A DNA stretch of 64,000 nucleotides from Spartobacteria bacterium (GCA_021324395.1 JAJPJG010000012.1:1-64000), one strand, 5' to 3'. Positions 9,196 through 18,759 are shown, counted from the first letter of the stretch. Notes: a model not told the origin generated them from the letters alone. Translations and numbers: made by a program.

Positions 9196-11193
9196 GTGGC
9201 TAAAAAATCACCGACGAAAAAATCGAAAGCAAACTGGAAGCTGAGGTTTGCGCTGCTGGCGCTTTTCGCGGCGTTTGTTGTTTGTTTAATCTATGGAATT
9301 TGGGCTTCGACGTTCGATTTGAAGCAGGTGGAGAACATTCCGGAGCGCTCGACGGTGTTCGACATGGACGGCAAATATTACAGCCGGCTCGCGGGCGAAA
9401 ATCGCGTAGTAGTGCCGCTCAACCAGGTGTCACAGGATTTCCAAAAAGCGCTCATCGCGCGTGAAGATTCGCGTTTTTACAGCCATCACGGCATCGACCC
9501 GATCGGCATTTTGCGCGCGCTCGTCAGCAACATCACGCATGGTCACATCCGGCAGGGCGGCAGCACGCTGACGCAGCAGCTTGCGCTCAATACTTTTCTC
9601 GGCGGCCGCCACACACGCAGCATCAACCGTAAATTGCTCGAGGCGTTTCTCGCGATTCGTATAGAGCAAAACTTCACGAAGCGGCAAATCATCGAGGCTT
9701 ACATCAACCGCATTTATTTCGGCATGGGCGTTTATGGCGTGGAGACGGCGAGCCAGACATATTTCGGCAAACACGCGGTCGATTTAAATCTCAACGAAGC
9801 GGCGACACTCGTCGCGCTGATTCGCAGTCCATATCGCTATTCGCCGTTCAGTCATTTGCGCGTCGCGCTCGCGCAGCGCGACCTCGTGCTCGCTCGCATG
9901 GTCGAGTTAAAAATGATGAAGCCCCCGTTAGCCGACGCGACGAAAAAATCAAAGCTCGCACTCGCGCACAAGCGCTCGACTGCGCCGCAGGAAAATTACG
10001 CAATGGACGCGGTGCGGCGCGATTTGGACATGCTTCTCGACGATGAGCAACTCGAAGAAGGCGGGCTGAAAATTTTCACAACGATCGATCCAACGCTGCA
10101 AAAAGCCGGGCAGTCCGCGGTGGAAAATGAATTGCGCAAGATCGAGCAACGGCCCGGCTATTCGCATCCGCGGCGTGCGGAGTTCGCGCCCGATTCCGCG
10201 ACGGAATCGACGCCGTATTTGCAAGGCGCGCTTGTCGCGATCGACAATCGCACCGGCGGAATCCGGGCGCTCGTCGGTGGACGCGATTACGCCGAGAGCC
10301 GCTTCAATCGCGCGCTATTGTCGAAGCGCCAGGTCGGCTCGACATTCAAGCCGTTTGTTTACGCAACGGCGTTCGCGCGCGGGCTGCGGCCGGATGTGAT
10401 GATTGACGATGACCGCATACATCCGGGCGAACTGCGCGCCGCATCGAACTGGAGCCCGGAAAATTCCGACGGCACTTATCGCGGACCACTGCCCGCAGCG
10501 GAAGGATTGATCATGTCTCGCAATACAATGACGGCGCGCGTCGGCGATTTCGCGGGATTAGACAATGTTACACGCACTGCTGCTGCGGTCGGACTCGGGA
10601 AAATTCCGCAAACGCCGGCGATTTACATAGGCTCATTCGACGCGACGCTGAAGGACCTCACCGCGGCTTACACCGTTTTTCCAAACAGCGGCACGCGAAT
10701 ACAGCCTTACGTCATCGAACGCATCGACGACGCCGACGGCAACGTGCTTTATCGCGCAGCACATGTGAGTGCGCCTGCACTCGAGCCGGGCACGACTTCG
10801 CTCGTGACATCGCTTTTGGAACAAGTGCTCCAGCGCGGCACCGCGGCGACCGCCCGTTCGCTCGGCTGGAATCGCCCCGCTGCGGGCAAAACGGGAACGA
10901 CGAACGATTATAAGGACGCGTGGTTCGTCGGTTACACAAAATCGCTGACGTGCGGCGTCTGGGTCGGGCTCGATCGTCCGCAAACGATCGTGCCGCGCGG
11001 TTACGGCGCGACGCTCGCGTTGCCAGTCTGGATCGACACGATGAACGCGGCGTCGTCGCAAAAATATCCCGCGCCCGAAATGGAAGGCCCCTGGCGCGGC
11101 GAGCCGGCTTCGCCGGTTTCGCCGCAGCGTGAGATCGAAAGCGTGCCAGGAAACATTTTGCGCTCGTTCCGAAAGTTCTTCGGCGGGCATTGA
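9196..11193 (+). CDS. Class A penicillin-binding protein (bifunctional transglycosylase/transpeptidase)
   Basis: A 665-residue peptidoglycan synthase that polymerises lipid II glycan strands and crosslinks them. A basic N terminus precedes one membrane anchor (about residues 16-38). The GT51 transglycosylase domain has its catalytic Glu90 in EDSRFYSHHG and the GGSTLTQQLALN motif. The transpeptidase domain has Ser382-x-x-Lys385 (STFK), an SRN motif and Lys565-Thr-Gly-Thr. Length and order match the PBP1A/PBP2c class. The start is a GTG directly after a heptamer repeat, with no clear Shine-Dalgarno sequence. It is divergent from trmD and followed after 65 bp by a hybrid histidine kinase. Confidence 0.93.
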   Translation: MAKKSPTKKSKANWKLRFALLALFAAFVVCLIYGIWASTFDLKQVENIPERSTVFDMDGKYYSRLAGENRVVVPLNQVSQDFQKALIAREDSRFYSHHGIDPIGILRALVSNITHGHIRQGGSTLTQQLALNTFLGGRHTRSINRKLLEAFLAIRIEQNFTKRQIIEAYINRIYFGMGVYGVETASQTYFGKHAVDLNLNEAATLVALIRSPYRYSPFSHLRVALAQRDLVLARMVELKMMKPPLADATKKSKLALAHKRSTAPQENYAMDAVRRDLDMLLDDEQLEEGGLKIFTTIDPTLQKAGQSAVENELRKIEQRPGYSHPRRAEFAPDSATESTPYLQGALVAIDNRTGGIRALVGGRDYAESRFNRALLSKRQVGSTFKPFVYATAFARGLRPDVMIDDDRIHPGELRAASNWSPENSDGTYRGPLPAAEGLIMSRNTMTARVGDFAGLDNVTRTAAAVGLGKIPQTPAIYIGSFDATLKDLTAAYTVFPNSGTRIQPYVIERIDDADGNVLYRAAHVSAPALEPGTTSLVTSLLEQVLQRGTAATARSLGWNRPAAGKTGTTNDYKDAWFVGYTKSLTCGVWVGLDRPQTIVPRGYGATLALPVWIDTMNAASSQKYPAPEMEGPWRGEPASPVSPQREIESVPGNILRSFRKFFGGH

Positions 11194-11258
11194 AGATGCG
11201 TCATTTTCTCGCCGTAACGCGGGCTTTATGTAATTTTTAAATCCGGCGTTCCCCAAAC

Positions 11259-14200
11259 GTGCGTGCCCTAATTCTGGAAAATAATCCCGAGACCGCTGCG
11301 CTTTTAGAAAGCGCATTGAGTGCCTATGCCGGCCTCACCGTGCAAATCGCGGAGAGCGGCGAAGCGCTTCGACACGCGCTCTGCGCCGGCGCGTTCGATT
11401 TGCTTTTGTGCGATCACGACACGCCTGATTTTAACGGCGCGGCATCGCTCGCGTTGCGCAATGAGATTTGTCCGGATGTGCCGATCGTCATTGTGGCGGA
11501 TTCGCTCTCCGAGGAAGCGGCGCTGCAGCTTTTCCGCGAAGGCGTGACGGAATGTCTTTTGAAAAACCAGCTCGCGCGGCTCGATATCCTCGCGCACCGC
11601 GCTCTGCTCGAAAACGCCGAGCGCAAGGAGCGCGAGCGCATGCAGGAAACGGCGCGGCAACGCACGAATCTTTTGCAGTTGCAGCAAGTCATCGCCGCAG
11701 CCGCGAATGAAGCGGCGACGCTCGATGATGCACTGCAGGCCGGCGTTGATTTGATTTGCGCGTATGCCGGTTTTCAAATCGGCCACGCGTATTTGTTCGA
11801 CCCCTCCTCGGACGCGCTGACCTCGACCGGCATCTGGTATTTGCGAAATTCGGACGAGCACCGCGAATTCGTTGAAGCAACCGAGGCTCTCCCCTTCGGC
11901 TCAGGTTATGGGTTGCCCGGCCACGTTCTCGCGAAAAATGCGCCAATCTGGATCGAATCGCTCGCGCAAACCGAAGACTTCCGCCGGCACGAAATCGCCG
12001 AAAAACTCGGCATTCAGTCGGGCATCGCGCTGCCCGCTTCGTCGGGAAAACAAGTGCTCGCCGTGCTCGAATTTTACTCGAACGAATACCGCGAACACGA
12101 CCAGCGTTTGCTTGATGTGATGCTTTACGTCGGCACGCAGCTTAGCCGTGTGATTGAGCGCGAACGGGCGGAACAAGAATTGATGCAACGCGAGCGCCGG
12201 CACGAAGCCATTGCAAAAATTTCGCAACGTGCGCTCGAGGAATCCGATCTCGACAAGCTGCTGGATGAAGCAACGGCGCTAGCAGCCGATGTGCTGAAAG
12301 TCGATCACTGCGCCGTTTTGGAGTTGTGTTACAACAGTGACGCGTTTGTAGCTCGCTCTGTTTTTCCAGCTGCAAGTTCATTCACGCGCCAGGTTTTCGC
12401 CGTCTCGCCTCGTCTTGTCGGAGGCTACACCGCGCTGCAAAGAAAACCGACGTTCGTTCTCGATCTCGCGACCGATGCGCGTTTCGACAAAAATTCGTTT
12501 TTAAGCAAAATGGAAATGGTCAGCGGCCTGGCGACACCGATCTCCATGCACGACCGCCAGCTCGGCGTCATGACCGCATTTTCAAAGCAGCGCCGCAATT
12601 TTAGCGAACGCGACGCGGAGTTTTTGCAAACGATCAGCAACGTGCTCGCCAGCGCGCTCGAGCGTAACCGCGCGACATCGGCTTTGCGCCTGCTCAATTC
12701 CGCGATCGAGCAAACGCGCGAATCGATCATTGTGACCGACGCAAATCTGCGGCTGCCCGGTCCGCGTATTCTGTTCGTTAACGAAGCGTTCACCAAGCTC
12801 ACCGGCTACTCCGGACACCAAGTGCTCGGTTTTTCGCCGCGTCTGCTGCAAGGCAACAAAACGGCGCGCGATGTGATTGCGAAAATGCAGGAGGCTCTTT
12901 CGCACGACGAACATTTCGACGGCGAGGCGATACATTACCGGCGTGATGGTTCGGAATTCTGGATGGAATGGCACATCGCGCCGGTGCGAGATTCCGCCGG
13001 TGCGATCACGCAGTTTTTTTGGATTCTCCGCGATGTCACCGCGCGCAAACAGGCCGAGGATGCGCTGCGCGAAAGCCAGGAACGCTTTCGCGGCACATTC
13101 GAGCAGGCCGCGGTCGGCATCGCACACGTCGCCCTTGACGGTTATTACATTCGCGTCAACCAACGTTTTTGCGACATGCTCGGTTACTCGCGCGAAGAGT
13201 TGCAGCAAAAGCGGTTTCACGATGTCACGCATCCGGACGATATCGATCTCGGGCCGCCGCAGATGCACGCGATGCTCAAAGGTGAAATGGAGAGCTGGTC
13301 GGGCGAAAAACGTTACTTGAGCAAGGACGGGTCGACGGTGTGGGGGCACGTCACCGCACGTTTGCTACGCGACGACGAAGGAAACCCGAACTACTTCATC
13401 ACCGTTGTCGAAGACATCAGCGACCGAAAACGCCTCGAGCAGCAATATCTGCAGGCGCAAAAAATGGACGCATTCGGCAGGCTCGCCGGTGGCGTCGCGC
13501 ATGATTTTAACAACCTGTTGACCGTCATCAGCGGCTACAACTCGATGATGCTCGAGTCGCTGCCGCACGGCGATCCGCGCCGTGAAAATGCCGAGGAGGT
13601 CGGCAAAGCCGCGGATCGCGCGGCTGCTTTGACGAATCAATTGCTCGCTTTCAGCCGGCAGCAGGTGCTCCAGCCGAAAATCTTTAATTTAAACACTGTG
13701 CTTGAAGGCGTTGAAAAGATGTTGCGTCGCATCATTGGTGAAGATATCGAGCTCGTGACGGAGCTGGATCCGGAGCTCGGGCAGGTTCGAGCGGACATCA
13801 GCCAGATCGAAAATGTGTTAATGAACATGTCGGTGAATGCGCGCGACGCGATGCTGCACGGCGGCACGCTGACCATCCGCACCGCGAATTTTACCGCGAC
13901 TGAAAAGGACGCCGAGCGTGTGCCGGGAATGAAACCCGGGGATTACATCACGATCGCGATGAGCGACACCGGCATCGGCATGAGCGAGAGTGTGAAGGCG
14001 CACATTTTCGAGCCGTTTTTTACGACAAAACCGGTTGGTCACGGCACCGGTCTCGGCCTCGCGACCTGCTACGGAATCGTCAGCCAAAGCAGCGGCCACA
14101 TCGCGGTCGACAGCGAGCTAGGACGCGGCGCGACGTTCACGATTTACCTGCCACGCACCGCGGAAGAACAGGAGGAAGTCGCGGACGAACTCGAGTTCGG

Positions 14201-14606
14201 CGAGCTGCCAGGCGGAACGGAAACGATCCTCGTCGTCGAGGACGATCCGCTCGTGCGAAAGCTGACGATGTGGGTGCTGCGTGCGCTGGGCTATCGCCTG
14301 CACGAGGCGGCGAATGGCGAAGAAGCGTTTAACCTGATGCAAACACATGCGGACGAGAAACTCGACATGGTCATCACCGATGTCGTGATGCCGCAGATGA
14401 GCGGCAAAGACCTCGCGTTTTGGATTCGCGCGTCGCAGCCGGAGGCGAAAATCTTGTTTGTCTCTGGTTATCCAAACAACGAACTGGACGACATCGGCGC
14501 ACTCGCCGGCGGCGTCGATTTTCTGCGAAAGCCATTCGCTCCAAAAGAGCTCGCGCACAAAATTCGCACGATGCTCGACAATCAGGAAAGCAACGCTTCG
14601 TTGTAG
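11259..14606 (+). CDS. Hybrid sensor histidine kinase with receiver domains at both ends
   Basis: A 1,115-residue soluble signalling protein. Domain order: N-terminal receiver (candidate phospho-acceptor Asp52), a GAF domain (about 150-300), a second GAF domain (about 325-475), two PAS/PAC domains (about 480-610 and 610-735), HisKA with His748 in VAHDFNNLL, HATPase_c with DTGIGM and GTGLGLATCYGIV, and a C-terminal receiver with Asp1041 in VITDVVMP. No membrane segments are visible, so it probably senses a cytoplasmic cue or binds partners. Its GTG start follows the penicillin-binding protein gene by 65 bp. The last 25 bp overlap the convergent GT4 gene. No dedicated output regulator is adjacent, so the target is unknown. 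Confidence 0.9.
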   Translation: MRALILENNPETAALLESALSAYAGLTVQIAESGEALRHALCAGAFDLLLCDHDTPDFNGAASLALRNEICPDVPIVIVADSLSEEAALQLFREGVTECLLKNQLARLDILAHRALLENAERKERERMQETARQRTNLLQLQQVIAAAANEAATLDDALQAGVDLICAYAGFQIGHAYLFDPSSDALTSTGIWYLRNSDEHREFVEATEALPFGSGYGLPGHVLAKNAPIWIESLAQTEDFRRHEIAEKLGIQSGIALPASSGKQVLAVLEFYSNEYREHDQRLLDVMLYVGTQLSRVIERERAEQELMQRERRHEAIAKISQRALEESDLDKLLDEATALAADVLKVDHCAVLELCYNSDAFVARSVFPAASSFTRQVFAVSPRLVGGYTALQRKPTFVLDLATDARFDKNSFLSKMEMVSGLATPISMHDRQLGVMTAFSKQRRNFSERDAEFLQTISNVLASALERNRATSALRLLNSAIEQTRESIIVTDANLRLPGPRILFVNEAFTKLTGYSGHQVLGFSPRLLQGNKTARDVIAKMQEALSHDEHFDGEAIHYRRDGSEFWMEWHIAPVRDSAGAITQFFWILRDVTARKQAEDALRESQERFRGTFEQAAVGIAHVALDGYYIRVNQRFCDMLGYSREELQQKRFHDVTHPDDIDLGPPQMHAMLKGEMESWSGEKRYLSKDGSTVWGHVTARLLRDDEGNPNYFITVVEDISDRKRLEQQYLQAQKMDAFGRLAGGVAHDFNNLLTVISGYNSMMLESLPHGDPRRENAEEVGKAADRAAALTNQLLAFSRQQVLQPKIFNLNTVLEGVEKMLRRIIGEDIELVTELDPELGQVRADISQIENVLMNMSVNARDAMLHGGTLTIRTANFTATEKDAERVPGMKPGDYITIAMSDTGIGMSESVKAHIFEPFFTTKPVGHGTGLGLATCYGIVSQSSGHIAVDSELGRGATFTIYLPRTAEEQEEVADELEFGELPGGTETILVVEDDPLVRKLTMWVLRALGYRLHEAANGEEAFNLMQTHADEKLDMVITDVVMPQMSGKDLAFWIRASQPEAKILFVSGYPNNELDDIGALAGGVDFLRKPFAPKELAHKIRTMLDNQESNASL

Positions 14607-15736
14607 AAATTTTCCAGCGCGCGAATCTGCGCGTGCATTTCGAATTTTTCCGCGACCGCTTGCGCAGCAGCGGAGCTCATTGTGCGGTAAGCGTTGGAGT
14701 TGCCGGCGAGTTCGAGCATGGCTCGCGCGAGCGCTTCGTCATCGCGCTCGTCCACGAGCACACCGCTTACGCCGTTTTCGACGGCTTCGGGAATTCCGCC
14801 GTGCGTCGTCGCGAGCGGAGGCAGGCCGGTCGCCATTGCTTCCAGCATCGAGTTCGGGACTCCTTCCTGGTTGCCGTCGCGACCAAGCTCGCTCGGATGC
14901 AGAAAAAAGTGTGATGCATAAAAGAGTTCGCGCAATTGCTGTTGAGACACGAAGCCTGCGAAGTGAACTTTTTCAGGGATGCCGAGTTCCTGCGTGAACA
15001 TTTTGAGCTGATCAAGCATCGGCCCTTCGCCCGCGATCGTGAATGTCGCCGCGGGAAATTTTTTCGCGAATTCCGCAAACGCGCGCAGGCTCACGCGCAA
15101 ACCTTTTTTAGAAATGAGGCGGCATGCTTGCAGAAATTTCCACGCGCCATTTTCGGCCGGAGTTCGCTGCGCGAATGGCAACTGCTCGAGCGGAATTCCG
15201 GTGCGATGAATGCGAATTTTTTCGCGCGCGCAGCCCAGATCGACGAGGCGATCGGCAAGCGAATGCGAGCGCACGAGCGCGAGAGTAATGCGCGCGAGCA
15301 TTCGCTGCATCGCGGCGCGATGACGCGGCTTGTCCATATCGACCATCGCGTCCGCGCCGTGAAACGAAACAACGATCGGCACCGGCTGCAATTCGATCAG
15401 CGGCAGCAAAAGCACGCCGATATGCCCGAAATAAATATGCATCAACGCCGCGTTAACGCCGCGTAATTCCGCGCAAATCCGCGCCGTTTCACTGCGCGAA
15501 ATTTGCAGCGGCGCGTTGCGTATTTTTTTTGCCCAAAATCGCCGCAGCTCCCGCAGCGGATTTTTCGGAATGACGATAACATCGTCGAATGGGAACTGCG
15601 CGACGTTCTCGCGTTTTTGCGCGAAAACGACCGGGCTAAAATTCCGCAACCCGGTGATCTGCCGGTAAACGTGCAGCATTTCCGGTTTCAGAAATGTGGC
15701 GCAGTATTGGACGGCAACGGGCGGATGCGTTTGCAA
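14582..15736 (-). CDS. Glycosyltransferase family 4
   Basis: A 384-residue GT-B glycosyltransferase predicted to transfer a sugar from a nucleotide donor during polysaccharide or glycolipid synthesis. The C-terminal half has the GT4 donor-site pattern: AGEGPMLDQLK, then GNQEGVPNSMLEAMATGLP and THGGIPEAVENGVSG. SFHGAD lies in the acceptor half. The reading frame opens only six bases after an in-frame stop, so the likely start is the TTG at 15736; an internal ATG at 15679 would truncate the first strand. The gene is convergent with, and overlaps by 25 bp, the hybrid kinase. It is isolated from the larger glycan cluster at 20974-26815. Confidence 0.85.
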   Translation of the reverse strand: MQTHPPVAVQYCATFLKPEMLHVYRQITGLRNFSPVVFAQKRENVAQFPFDDVIVIPKNPLRELRRFWAKKIRNAPLQISRSETARICAELRGVNAALMHIYFGHIGVLLLPLIELQPVPIVVSFHGADAMVDMDKPRHRAAMQRMLARITLALVRSHSLADRLVDLGCAREKIRIHRTGIPLEQLPFAQRTPAENGAWKFLQACRLISKKGLRVSLRAFAEFAKKFPAATFTIAGEGPMLDQLKMFTQELGIPEKVHFAGFVSQQQLRELFYASHFFLHPSELGRDGNQEGVPNSMLEAMATGLPPLATTHGGIPEAVENGVSGVLVDERDDEALARAMLELAGNSNAYRTMSSAAAQAVAEKFEMHAQIRALENFYNEALLS

Positions 15737-15774
15737 GCCGCGTCAGCATTTTGAAAATCGCGCGTCGCCGCAAC

Positions 15775-15810
15775 AAAAACCACGACTGGGCCGCGGGCCG
15801 GCAGTCGTGG
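15775..15810 (-). terminator. Rho-independent terminator
   Basis: Read on the minus strand, a perfect 9-bp stem (15802-15810 with 15780-15788) with a GC-rich loop is followed directly by T5 (15779-15775). It lies just downstream of the small secreted protein gene and upstream of the GT4 gene, so it probably ends the former's transcript. Confidence 0.75.
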
Positions 15811-15821
15811 CGGAGGGAATT

Positions 15822-16136
15822 TTAAAACTCAAACGCGAAAAGCCGCAGCGCAATCGGATGGTTGCGGCTCGCATCGCGCGGCCTGAAAAACGGATCTTCG
15901 CCGCGATACTCCACAAACTCGGCGCCGGTGCCGTATTCGCGCGGCGCAAATGGATTAATCGCCTGCGCGACATTGCCCATGCGCGCGGCGCGCTGAATGC
16001 CGCCTTCGCGGAAAATGCGGTAGCTGTAGGGCGGCTTCGTCACTTCCGGACCGCGGCGCAACGGCGCGGAAAATTCCTGCGCGAATGCCGTGCCCGCAGC
16101 AGCGGAGATTGCGATGATGAGCAGCGTTTTTTTCAT
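15822..16136 (-). CDS. Small secreted protein of unknown function
   Basis: A 104-residue protein with a clear Sec signal peptide (MKKTLLIIAISAAAGTAFA) and a short basic, proline- and arginine-containing mature part of about 85 residues with no domain I recognise. The ATG at 16136 is preceded by GGAGG at good spacing, one of the best ribosome-binding sites in the window, which suggests strong translation. It is a single-gene unit with its own terminator, divergent from the HPr gene. It contains no cysteines and no membrane segment beyond the signal peptide. I do not recognise the family. Confidence 0.75.
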   Translation of the reverse strand: MKKTLLIIAISAAAGTAFAQEFSAPLRRGPEVTKPPYSYRIFREGGIQRAARMGNVAQAINPFAPREYGTGAEFVEYRGEDPFFRPRDASRNHPIALRLFAFEF

Positions 16137-16215
16137 TTTTCCCTCCAAACAATCATCGCATCAGCATGCTGCTTCGGACGGGAACACGCTCAATACCGGT
16201 CGAAAAACGAAATGG

Positions 16216-16243
16216 TTGAAGCGCAAAAAAGTTCTCCTATCGT
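16216..16243 (+). promoter_or_regulatory. Possible sigma70-type promoter for the HPr gene
   Basis: TTGAAG at 16216 and TATCGT at 16238 are separated by 16 bp. The predicted transcription start would lie only a few bases before the HPr ATG at 16256, giving a very short leader. This is a pattern match only. Confidence 0.25.
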
Positions 16244-16255
16244 GATTGCGCATCG

Positions 16256-16525
16256 ATGGAAATTCAGCTCACCGTTCTCAACAAACTCGGCTTGCACGCG
16301 CGGCCCGCTGCCGAGTTCGTGCGGTGCGCGCGCAAATTCAGGAGCGAAATCCACATTCACAAGGACGGCGAGCAGTATTCGGCGGCGAGCATTCTCGACG
16401 TGCTCAGCGCGAATCTCGACTGCGGCGCGATGATGATTTTGCGGGCTGAAGGACCCGATGCGGAGAAGGCGCTGGGCGAACTCGCGGCGCTGATGGAGGA
16501 GTTCAAGCGGCAGGAAGAGGAGTGA
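16256..16525 (+). CDS. ptsH: HPr-family phosphocarrier protein
   Basis: An 89-residue HPr-like protein. The active-site histidine is His14 in GLHARPA, the residue phosphorylated by Enzyme I. Ser45 in AASILDVL lies where the regulatory serine of HPr kinase systems is found. No Enzyme I, Enzyme II or HPr kinase gene is in the window, so it may serve a regulatory (nitrogen-PTS-like) role instead of sugar uptake. It precedes the arabinose-5-phosphate isomerase gene by 42 bp, a gap filled by a heptamer repeat. Length and fold signatures are typical. Confidence 0.9.
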   Translation: MEIQLTVLNKLGLHARPAAEFVRCARKFRSEIHIHKDGEQYSAASILDVLSANLDCGAMMILRAEGPDAEKALGELAALMEEFKRQEEE

Positions 16526-16564
16526 TTGGGATTGCAGATTGCGGATTGCAGATTGCAGATTGAG
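16524..16564 (+). repeat. GATTGCR heptamer repeat before kdsD
   Basis: Copies of GATTGCA, GATTGCG or close variants start at 16530, 16537, 16544, 16551 and 16558, in 7-bp phase, preceded by a GATTGGG at 16524. The tract overlaps the HPr stop codon and ends three bases before the GTG of the next gene. The same heptamer in reverse orientation lies inside tsaC at 43928-43955. Confidence 0.7.
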
Positions 16565-16567
16565 CGC

Positions 16568-17539
16568 GTGGATTTTGTCGAAAAAGCCAAGCGCGTAATC
16601 CAGATCGAGCTGAATGAAATTCAGCGGCTGCTCGCGCGCGTCGATGAATCGTTCGTGCGCGCCGTCGGGTTGCTGCAACGCGCTCTCGAAAATCGCAACA
16701 AGATCGTGGTCGTCGGCGTCGGCAAATCCGGGCATGTCGGCGAAAAAATCGCGGCGACACTCACGAGCACCGGCGCGCCCGCGGTCGTGCTCAACTCGCT
16801 CAACGCGCTGCACGGCGACCTCGGCGTGGTTGCGGATGGCGACGTGATTCTCGCGCTTAGTTACAGCGGCGAGACGGATGAACTGATCAATATTCTGCCG
16901 GCTCTCGCGCGCTTCGACGTAAAAATCATCTCGATGACCGGCAACGCGAAATCATTTCTCGCGCAAAATTCCGACGTGCATCTCGACGTGCAGATCGAGC
17001 AGGAAGCTTGTCCGCTCAATCTCGCGCCGACTTCGAGCACGACGGCGATGCTTGTGCTTGGCGATGCGCTCGCGATGGTGCTGCTCGAGGCGCGCGGTTT
17101 TCAAAAAGAAGATTTCGCGCGTTATCATCCGGGTGGACGACTCGGCCGAACGCTGCTGCTAAAAGTGCAGCAAATCATGCGCAAGGAAGACCGCATGGCG
17201 CTTGTCACACCCTCGACAACTGTCCGCGAAGTGCTGCACGAGATGGCGAAAAAGCGCGCGGGCAGCGCGATTATCATCGATGAAAAAGGCGCGCTGCTCG
17301 GGATTTTTACGCACGGCGATTTCGGCCGGCATTTTCAAACCGAGCCGCAGTTGCTCGAAAAAAGCGTCGGCGACTTCATGACGCGCAATCCAATCACCGT
17401 GCGCAGCGACAAACTTGCCGCCGAGGTTTTGCACATTTTGGAGCATCACGCCATTGATGATCTGGTCGTCGTCGACGAACAAAACGCGCCGATCGGCATC
17501 GTCGATTCGCAGGATCTCGCACGTCATAAACTGATTTAA
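16568..17539 (+). CDS. kdsD: Arabinose-5-phosphate isomerase (KpsF/GutQ family)
   Basis: Interconverts ribulose 5-phosphate and arabinose 5-phosphate, the first step towards Kdo for lipopolysaccharide. The 323-residue product has an N-terminal SIS domain (VVGVGKSGHVGEKIA, SYSGETDE, NLAPTSSTTA) and two C-terminal CBS domains (from about residue 200). The GTG at 16568 is preferred: the in-frame extension further upstream consists of heptamer repeat. It follows HPr and precedes MscS, both in the same direction. Presence of this enzyme supports an outer membrane with Kdo-containing LPS, though no other kds gene is in the window. Confidence 0.9.
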   Translation: MDFVEKAKRVIQIELNEIQRLLARVDESFVRAVGLLQRALENRNKIVVVGVGKSGHVGEKIAATLTSTGAPAVVLNSLNALHGDLGVVADGDVILALSYSGETDELINILPALARFDVKIISMTGNAKSFLAQNSDVHLDVQIEQEACPLNLAPTSSTTAMLVLGDALAMVLLEARGFQKEDFARYHPGGRLGRTLLLKVQQIMRKEDRMALVTPSTTVREVLHEMAKKRAGSAIIIDEKGALLGIFTHGDFGRHFQTEPQLLEKSVGDFMTRNPITVRSDKLAAEVLHILEHHAIDDLVVVDEQNAPIGIVDSQDLARHKLI

Positions 17540-17571
17540 ACAGCGGCAAACACGCACGCGCCGGCTGTGCA

Positions 17572-18702
17572 GTGCGAAACAGAAACGTGAACTCCACGTG
17601 GTTTTTCGCCGAGCGTTTTCAGGTTTTCGGCCATCACCTTTCCATTGCAGGAATCAGTGCGTTTGCCTTTGCGTTAATTTTCGGCATTTCCGTTTCGAGC
17701 TTTTTACAAAGCGATCGCGTCCGAAAATGGCTGAGCAGGCTCGGGCTCGACAAAAACTTCGTCGCGCTCGTCACCGCGTTTGCAGGGCTCGGCGTTTTTC
17801 TCGGCTCGATTTTAGTCGGGCTCGAACTTGCAGGTTTGCCGGTCGACTGGCACACGCCGCTGCCAGGAATCGGCGTCAGCCTCACGACAATCATTCGGCT
17901 CGTTGTGATGGTTGTCGCGGTCTTCTGGCTGTCATCCGCGGCGAAGCGATTCATTTTTAACCGGTTTCTCAGCAACAGCGGAATGGAGCGCGCGATGCAA
18001 TACAGCGTCGCGCAAATCATCGGCTACGTAACGCTCGTGTTCGGATTTTTCATCGTGCTGCAAAATGCGGGCATAGACATGTCGGCGCTCACGGTATTTG
18101 CGGGTGCGGCGGGTGTAGGCGTCGGGCTTGGGTTGCAGGATATCGCGAGCAATTTTCTGAGCGGTCTCGTGATTTTAACCGAAAGACCGATTGCCGTTGG
18201 CGACCGGATCGAGATCGGAAAACTCGCCGGCTCGGTTCGGGAAATTCGCGCGCGAAGCACGACGATTGTGACGAACGACAATATCGCGCTGATTGTGCCG
18301 AATTCGCATTTCGTTAAAGAAACGGTTACGAACTGGAGCCACGACGATCCGCGTGTTCGTTTCCGTCTGCCGGTCGGAATCGCGACGAACAGCGACGTCG
18401 AAAAAGCGTGCGCGCTGCTCATCGAAGTCGCGAACGAACATCCGGGCGCGTTGCGCGATCCGGCACCGGCAGTGTTTTTCGATTCGTTCGGCGAGTTTAC
18501 CTACAATCTCGAGCTCGTCGTCTGGAGCGACGAAATGAGCTATCGCCCGCGCCGTTTTCGCAGCGAGTTAAATTTTGCCATCGAGCGGAAATTCCGCGCC
18601 GCCGGAATCGAAATCCCGAATCCGCAGCGCGAGATCACTTTTCGCAATCCACTCGAGGTTGCGAAAAATGACGGGAAATTGCGCGATGATGTTCCTCTTT
18701 GA
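17572..18702 (+). CDS. MscS-family mechanosensitive ion channel
   Basis: A 376-residue inner-membrane protein with about four transmembrane segments in the first 190 residues and the MscS pore helix AGAAGVGVGLGLQDIASNF, followed by the beta domain (VGDRIEIG, IVPNSHFVKETVTNWS) and an alpha/beta cytoplasmic cage. It releases solutes on hypo-osmotic shock. The longest frame starts at GTG 17572; a GTG at 17587 is an alternative. It is 32 bp downstream of kdsD and 57 bp upstream of efp. Confidence 0.9.
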   Translation: MRNRNVNSTWFFAERFQVFGHHLSIAGISAFAFALIFGISVSSFLQSDRVRKWLSRLGLDKNFVALVTAFAGLGVFLGSILVGLELAGLPVDWHTPLPGIGVSLTTIIRLVVMVVAVFWLSSAAKRFIFNRFLSNSGMERAMQYSVAQIIGYVTLVFGFFIVLQNAGIDMSALTVFAGAAGVGVGLGLQDIASNFLSGLVILTERPIAVGDRIEIGKLAGSVREIRARSTTIVTNDNIALIVPNSHFVKETVTNWSHDDPRVRFRLPVGIATNSDVEKACALLIEVANEHPGALRDPAPAVFFDSFGEFTYNLELVVWSDEMSYRPRRFRSELNFAIERKFRAAGIEIPNPQREITFRNPLEVAKNDGKLRDDVPL

Positions 18703-18759
18703 CTCGGCACGGACGCGTGCAATACTACGCTCCCTTTTTTCAAAACAACCCACGATTTT

